This document shows, piece by piece, positions 6,161 to 8,736 of a stretch of 8,736 nucleotides of DNA; the stretch's first letter is position 1, and every line of letters starts with the position of its first letter. Source of the DNA: an uncultured Collinsella sp. (GTDB taxonomy: Bacteria; Actinomycetota; Coriobacteriia; Coriobacteriales; Coriobacteriaceae); contig CAAFQT010000038.1 in the NCBI GenBank assembly GCA_900765185.1, positions 1 through 8,736 of the forward strand, written 5' to 3'. A model generated the notes under the pieces. It saw nothing but the letters and a program-made list of their open reading frames with translations, was not told where the DNA came from and made no database searches. A program made the translations under genes and the position numbers.

Positions 6161-6166
6161 GAGGAA
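6071..6166 (+). promoter_or_regulatory. Structured leader with competing hairpins upstream of the MFS exporter
   Basis: Four pairings can be drawn by eye. First, CCGGA (6071-6075) with TCCGG (6092-6096), extended inward to about ten pairs with one bulge and a 5-base loop. Second, AGGGC (6106-6110) with GCCCT (6119-6123). Third, the same GCCCT with a second AGGGC (6137-6141). Fourth, TTCCTCT (6130-6136) with AGAGGAA (6160-6166), which covers the exporter's ribosome site. The second and third exclude each other, and the third places the anti-ribosome-site segment in its loop. This looks like a translational attenuator but has not been folded by computer. Confidence 0.45.
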
Positions 6167-6174
6167 GGAATTTC

Positions 6175-7587
6175 ATGGGGACCAAATCCCAGAAGAAAAC
6201 TCAATCATCATCGAAGACCTCGACGTTTCTTACCGTGATGTATGTCGCCGCCTTTGTCGCCGCGTTTAACGAGAACATCATTAACGTGGCGCTGCACGAT
6301 ATTATGGCGGCGTTTTCGGTGAGTGCGACCACGGCACAATGGCTCGTTTCGGGCTACATGATCGTGACGTCGATTTTCACGGCCATCATGGCCTTCCTGT
6401 CCGGCCGCTTCTCGACCCGCAAGCTGCTGTTCTTTGCATGCGGCTGCATGGTTGTCGGCGAGATCCTGTGCCTGCTGGCGCCGTCGTTTGCCGTGCTGCT
6501 GCCGAGCCGTATCCTGCAGGCTGCGGGCTCGGGCATCTTGTTCCCGCTTATGATGAACGTGGTGCTGTCTTGCGCCCCGCGCGAGAAGCTCGGCCTGTAT
6601 TTGAGCCTGGGCGGTGCTTGCATCACGTTGGGGCCGGCGTTTGGTCCTGTGATTAGTGGCCTTATGTGCACCCTGTTTGGTTGGAGGGCTGTGTTTATCG
6701 TCCCGCTGGTGGGCGGTATCGTGGTTGCCGTCGTGGGTGCAAAACTCGTGCAAAACGTCGGCGAGCGCCTGGATGTTTCGCTCGATATCCTCTCGGTTAT
6801 TTTGCTTGCTACCGACATCACGGCGTTCGTGTACTCCGTTGGTGAGTTCTCCGCCAATGTGACGACTGGTGTCGTGCCGCTTGCTGTCGCCTTTGTGTTG
6901 CTTGGCTTGTTCGCCGTTCGTCAGCTTAAGCTCGAGCACCCGGTACTCAACGTGCGCCCCATGGCGAGCATTCGCTTTTGGCCGGCATGTCTGCTCGTGG
7001 TCGTGTCGATGATGACGACGTTTTCGATGAGCGTTTTGCTACCGCTGTATTTTGAGGGCGCGTACGGCATGACGGCGCTTGCCGCAGGCCTGTTCATTTT
7101 GCCGGCAATTGCTTTTAACGCGGTGACCTCGATTGCGGGCGGACGCGTGATGGACGCCCATGGTGCATGGCCGCTGCTGCCGATTGGATTTGCCCTGATC
7201 GCCGTTGGCCAGATTGCCATCTCGATGACAGCTGCAAGCATAAACATCGGTATTGTCGTGGCGCTGACCGTTGTCGTGTATGCCGGAGTTGGCCTGGTGC
7301 TGAGCCCCTCGCAGACGGCTGGCCTTGAGACACTGCCCGCCGCCGAGCATCCTCATGGAACGGCGCTACTCAATACGTGGAACATGATTGCCGCGTCGTT
7401 TGGTCCGTCGCTGTTTATCGGCCTGCTTTCGAGTTCTGCGGCGGCTGCCGGCGCTGCGGGCACGGCAGCCGGTGTTGCCCAGGCGATTGGTTTTGCCGCC
7501 GCCGTGCGCGTGGCGGCCATTATTGCCGTAGTCGGATTTGTGGTGTCGGTTGCGTACGCTCGCCGCGAGTCGCACATGTCGCATTAA
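6175..7587 (+). CDS. MFS drug-type exporter, DHA2 (EmrB/QacA-like) family
   Basis: Proton-coupled membrane exporter of 470 residues, fitting the 14-helix DHA2 group. After a hydrophilic, Ser/Lys-rich cytoplasmic tail (1-17), helix 1 carries FNENIINVALHDIM (31-44), the place of the DHA2 motif D-x-T-IVNVALP; here Asn/Glu replace the usual Asp/Thr. WLVSGYMI (56-63) follows. GRFSTRKLLF (77-86) is MFS motif A in the loop between helices 2 and 3, and GPAFGPVISG in helix 5 is the antiporter motif C (GPxxGG type), which argues for export. The C-terminal half is very Ala/Gly/Val-rich. ATG 6175 follows AGAGGAAGGA with a short gap. The drug or metabolite exported is unknown. It is divergent from def, with no adjacent regulator; control may lie in the leader at 6071-6166. 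No strong terminator was seen after the stop. Confidence 0.93.
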   Translation: MGTKSQKKTQSSSKTSTFLTVMYVAAFVAAFNENIINVALHDIMAAFSVSATTAQWLVSGYMIVTSIFTAIMAFLSGRFSTRKLLFFACGCMVVGEILCLLAPSFAVLLPSRILQAAGSGILFPLMMNVVLSCAPREKLGLYLSLGGACITLGPAFGPVISGLMCTLFGWRAVFIVPLVGGIVVAVVGAKLVQNVGERLDVSLDILSVILLATDITAFVYSVGEFSANVTTGVVPLAVAFVLLGLFAVRQLKLEHPVLNVRPMASIRFWPACLLVVVSMMTTFSMSVLLPLYFEGAYGMTALAAGLFILPAIAFNAVTSIAGGRVMDAHGAWPLLPIGFALIAVGQIAISMTAASINIGIVVALTVVVYAGVGLVLSPSQTAGLETLPAAEHPHGTALLNTWNMIAASFGPSLFIGLLSSSAAAAGAAGTAAGVAQAIGFAAAVRVAAIIAVVGFVVSVAYARRESHMSH

Positions 7588-7647
7588 TGTGTGCACATAG
7601 ATTCTGCAGCTAGATTGGCGGACGACACCATAAACTAATGGACGTTT

Positions 7648-7733
7648 TGCCGAGAGGCATGATTAATAAGCGCAAAGAGTGCGCGACGGGCCCCGCGAAT
7701 GGGGCGATGATGCCCGAGAGGGCCAAGAAGGAG
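7648..7733 (+). promoter_or_regulatory. Hairpin-rich leader of the RGG-protein gene
   Basis: Four small stem-loops lie in a row: TGCC-GAGA-GGCA (7648-7659); GCGC (7670-7673) with GCGC (7681-7684); GCCCC (7690-7694) with GGGGC (7701-7705); and GCCC-GAGA-GGGC (7712-7723). The first and last share the same GAGA loop, a GNRA type. The last ends four bases before the AAGGAG ribosome site (7728-7733), which is itself four bases from the ATG. No convincing -35/-10 pair was found in 7588-7737. This matches no riboswitch class I recognise. Confidence 0.45.
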
Positions 7734-7737
7734 TCTC

Positions 7738-8649
7738 ATGTCTGAGAACGAAGAGATCATGAACGAGACCGAGAACGAGACCATGGCTGCCGAGGTTGAG
7801 GCAGTCGAGACCGTGGAGACCGAAGCTGCCGAGGTTGAGGCTGCTGACGAGGTTTCCGCCGAGGAGGAGGCCGAGGTTGTCGAGGCCGCCGCTGATTACG
7901 ATGACGAAGAGCTGATGGACAAGATGCAGAAGGCCGCCCGCCTGCTGCGCAGCCGTCGCTTTGCTATTTCCAAGGAGGAGGAGGCCAAGGCCGAGCGCAT
8001 GGCGAACATCGAGCGCGCCATCAAGCTCCTTGACCTCAAGCCCAAGATGGAGCAGAAGGAGATGTCCGATCTGCTGGGCATGCGCCTTCGTGAGCTCGAT
8101 GGCCTGATGGCCGAGGCTGAGGCTGCCGACCTGGTCGGTCGCATCGACGATGCCGAGGGCGACATGCGCAAGATCGTCGTCTTCGCTGCTGAGGATGCTG
8201 CCGAGGGCCTGACCGAGCTTGCCAACAAGAAGGAGAAGCTCCTGCCCGAGCTTTCTTACGAGGAGGCCACCGAGCTCATGGCTGCCCTCGATAAGGTTAT
8301 CGCCCCGCTCGTCGCCATGGGCCTGGACGAGGACCGCGGTCCTCGCGGCGGTCGTGACGATCGTGGTGGCCGTGGCGGCGACCGTGGCGGTCGTGGCGGC
8401 TTTGGCGATCGCGGCGGCCGTGGCGGCGACCGTGGTGGCCGCGGTGGCGATCGTGGCGGTCGTGGCGGCTTTGGTGACCGTGGCGGCGACCGTGGCGGTC
8501 GCGGCGGCTTCGGTGGCAACCGTGGTGGCTATGGTGACCGCGGTGGCAACCGTGGCGGCTTCGGCGGCAACCGCGGTAACGACCGTGGCGGTCGCGGTGG
8601 CGATCGTGGCGGCCGCAACGGCGGCGGCTTCCGCGGCAACCGTTTCTAG
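7738..8649 (+). CDS. MarR-like winged-helix protein with acidic N-terminus and RGG-rich tail
   Basis: A 303-residue protein in three parts. Residues 1-60 are strongly acidic (Glu/Ala/Val-rich, Glu about every second or third position) and probably disordered. Residues about 61-195 resemble a MarR winged helix: QKEMSDLLGM then RLRELDGLMAEAEAADLVGR align with helix-turn-helix and recognition helix, DDAEGDMRKIVVFAAEDA with the wing and its D-x-R pattern, and LSYEEATELMAALDKVIAPL with the C-terminal dimer helix. The recognition helix is unusually acidic, so classical DNA binding may be weak. Residues 200-303 are a tail of about 20 RGG triplets with Asp, Asn, Phe and Tyr between them, a known type of RNA-binding, condensate-prone sequence. 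The ATG has AAGGAG at four bases. It is a single-gene unit behind a structured leader. I do not recognise a characterised homologue; nucleic-acid (probably RNA) binding is the best inference. Confidence 0.85.
   Translation: MSENEEIMNETENETMAAEVEAVETVETEAAEVEAADEVSAEEEAEVVEAAADYDDEELMDKMQKAARLLRSRRFAISKEEEAKAERMANIERAIKLLDLKPKMEQKEMSDLLGMRLRELDGLMAEAEAADLVGRIDDAEGDMRKIVVFAAEDAAEGLTELANKKEKLLPELSYEEATELMAALDKVIAPLVAMGLDEDRGPRGGRDDRGGRGGDRGGRGGFGDRGGRGGDRGGRGGDRGGRGGFGDRGGDRGGRGGFGGNRGGYGDRGGNRGGFGGNRGNDRGGRGGDRGGRNGGGFRGNRF
8335..8646 (+). repeat. Degenerate tandem repeat encoding the RGG tail
   Basis: The coding DNA repeats 9-, 12- and 21-base units for DRGG, RGG and DRGGRGG, with FGDRGG and FGGNRGG variants, for about 310 bases. 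Codon choice varies between CGT/CGC and GGC/GGT, so the repeat is exact in protein but imperfect in DNA. This suggests selection on the peptide and argues against very recent expansion. Such tracts can vary in length between strains. Confidence 0.9.
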
Positions 8650-8652
8650 TTA

Positions 8653-8680
8653 GTTACGCGGTTTTACCAAACCGCGTAAC
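8653..8680. terminator. Perfect 12-bp hairpin after the RGG gene, no U-tract
   Basis: GTTACGCGGTTT (8653-8664) and AAACCGCGTAAC (8669-8680) pair perfectly around the loop TACC, starting three bases past the stop codon. A strong stem at this place usually marks a transcript end, but it is followed by GGCTCGACGC and no U-run. It may be a non-canonical terminator, a 3'-end stabilising hairpin or a symmetric protein-binding site. Confidence 0.6.
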
Positions 8681-8724
8681 GGCTCGACGCTGCGCGCCCA
8701 CCAGAGCGACAACTTGTCATTCAA

Positions 8725-8736
8725 AGAGGACGGCAT
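8725..8736 (+). promoter_or_regulatory. Possible ribosome site of a gene starting at the window edge
   Basis: AGAGGA (8725-8730) is followed four bases later by AT as the last two bases. If the next base is G, an ATG start lies at 8735. Nothing of its coding region is visible. Confidence 0.3.

Noticed and set aside
6208..6939. A 243-codon minus-strand frame inside the MFS gene
   Set aside because: Its product is rich in Gln, His and Arg without any domain, as expected from reading a GC-rich membrane-protein gene backwards. No ribosome site supports it.
7590..7597. TGTGCACA palindrome after the MFS stop
   Set aside because: An eight-base palindrome is common by chance and has no stem extension or U-tract, so it is not called a terminator or operator.
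8256..8519. Minus-strand Pro/Arg-rich repeat protein
   Set aside because: It is the mirror reading of the RGG repeat; the plus-strand frame continues from a well-formed domain with a ribosome site.
8335..8646. CRISPR-like array
   Set aside because: The repeats are short, contiguous, without unique spacers, and keep one reading frame; they encode the RGG tail.

Overview
The window is GC-rich with dense, short-spaced genes, strong AGGAGG-type ribosome sites and several GTG starts. With the gene content (Kup, a HTH-AlaA fusion, a short Clostridia-like deformylase, an RGG-tailed MarR-like protein), this suggests a gut actinobacterium of the class Coriobacteriia, most likely Collinsella. That placement is inference from protein character; no rRNA or marker gene is present. 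No tRNA, rRNA, CRISPR array, insertion sequence or phage gene was seen.

Layout: (1) 1-1635, minus: N-terminal 545 codons of a Kup potassium transporter, cut by the window edge. (2) 1793-2704, minus: an EamA/DMT permease, divergent from (3) 2823-3680, plus: a LysR regulator. Their 118-bp shared control region holds a perfect GTTCAC-N5-GTGAAC palindrome. (4) 3844-5364, plus: a fusion of a Cro/CI-type HTH domain to a complete AlaA-type aminotransferase. It is preceded by four AATTGAAC half-sites and has an internal Shine-Dalgarno plus ATG exactly at the domain junction. (5) 5386-5426: a bidirectional terminator, then a 35-bp-arm inverted repeat at 5441-5546. (6) 5560-5970, minus: a 136-aa peptide deformylase-like protein with Met at the usual catalytic Gln position. 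(7) 6175-7587, plus: a DHA2-type MFS exporter, preceded by a structured leader with a 31-codon reading frame that ends at the exporter's ribosome site. (8) 7738-8649, plus: a protein with an acidic N-terminus, a degenerate MarR-like winged helix and a roughly 100-residue RGG tail, followed by a perfect 12-bp hairpin without a U-tract.

How the genes may work together: the best-supported regulatory unit is the LysR/EamA pair. The most unusual is the HTH-AlaA gene, which looks like an autoregulated metabolic enzyme that could make both a DNA-binding and a stand-alone enzyme form from one message. The remaining genes are mostly independent single-gene transcription units (transport, N-terminal processing, efflux, nucleic-acid binding). 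The strongest candidates for undescribed biology are the dual-start HTH-AlaA gene with its phased operators, the RGG-tailed MarR-like protein with its hairpin-rich leader, the exporter leader, and the 35-bp inverted repeat.
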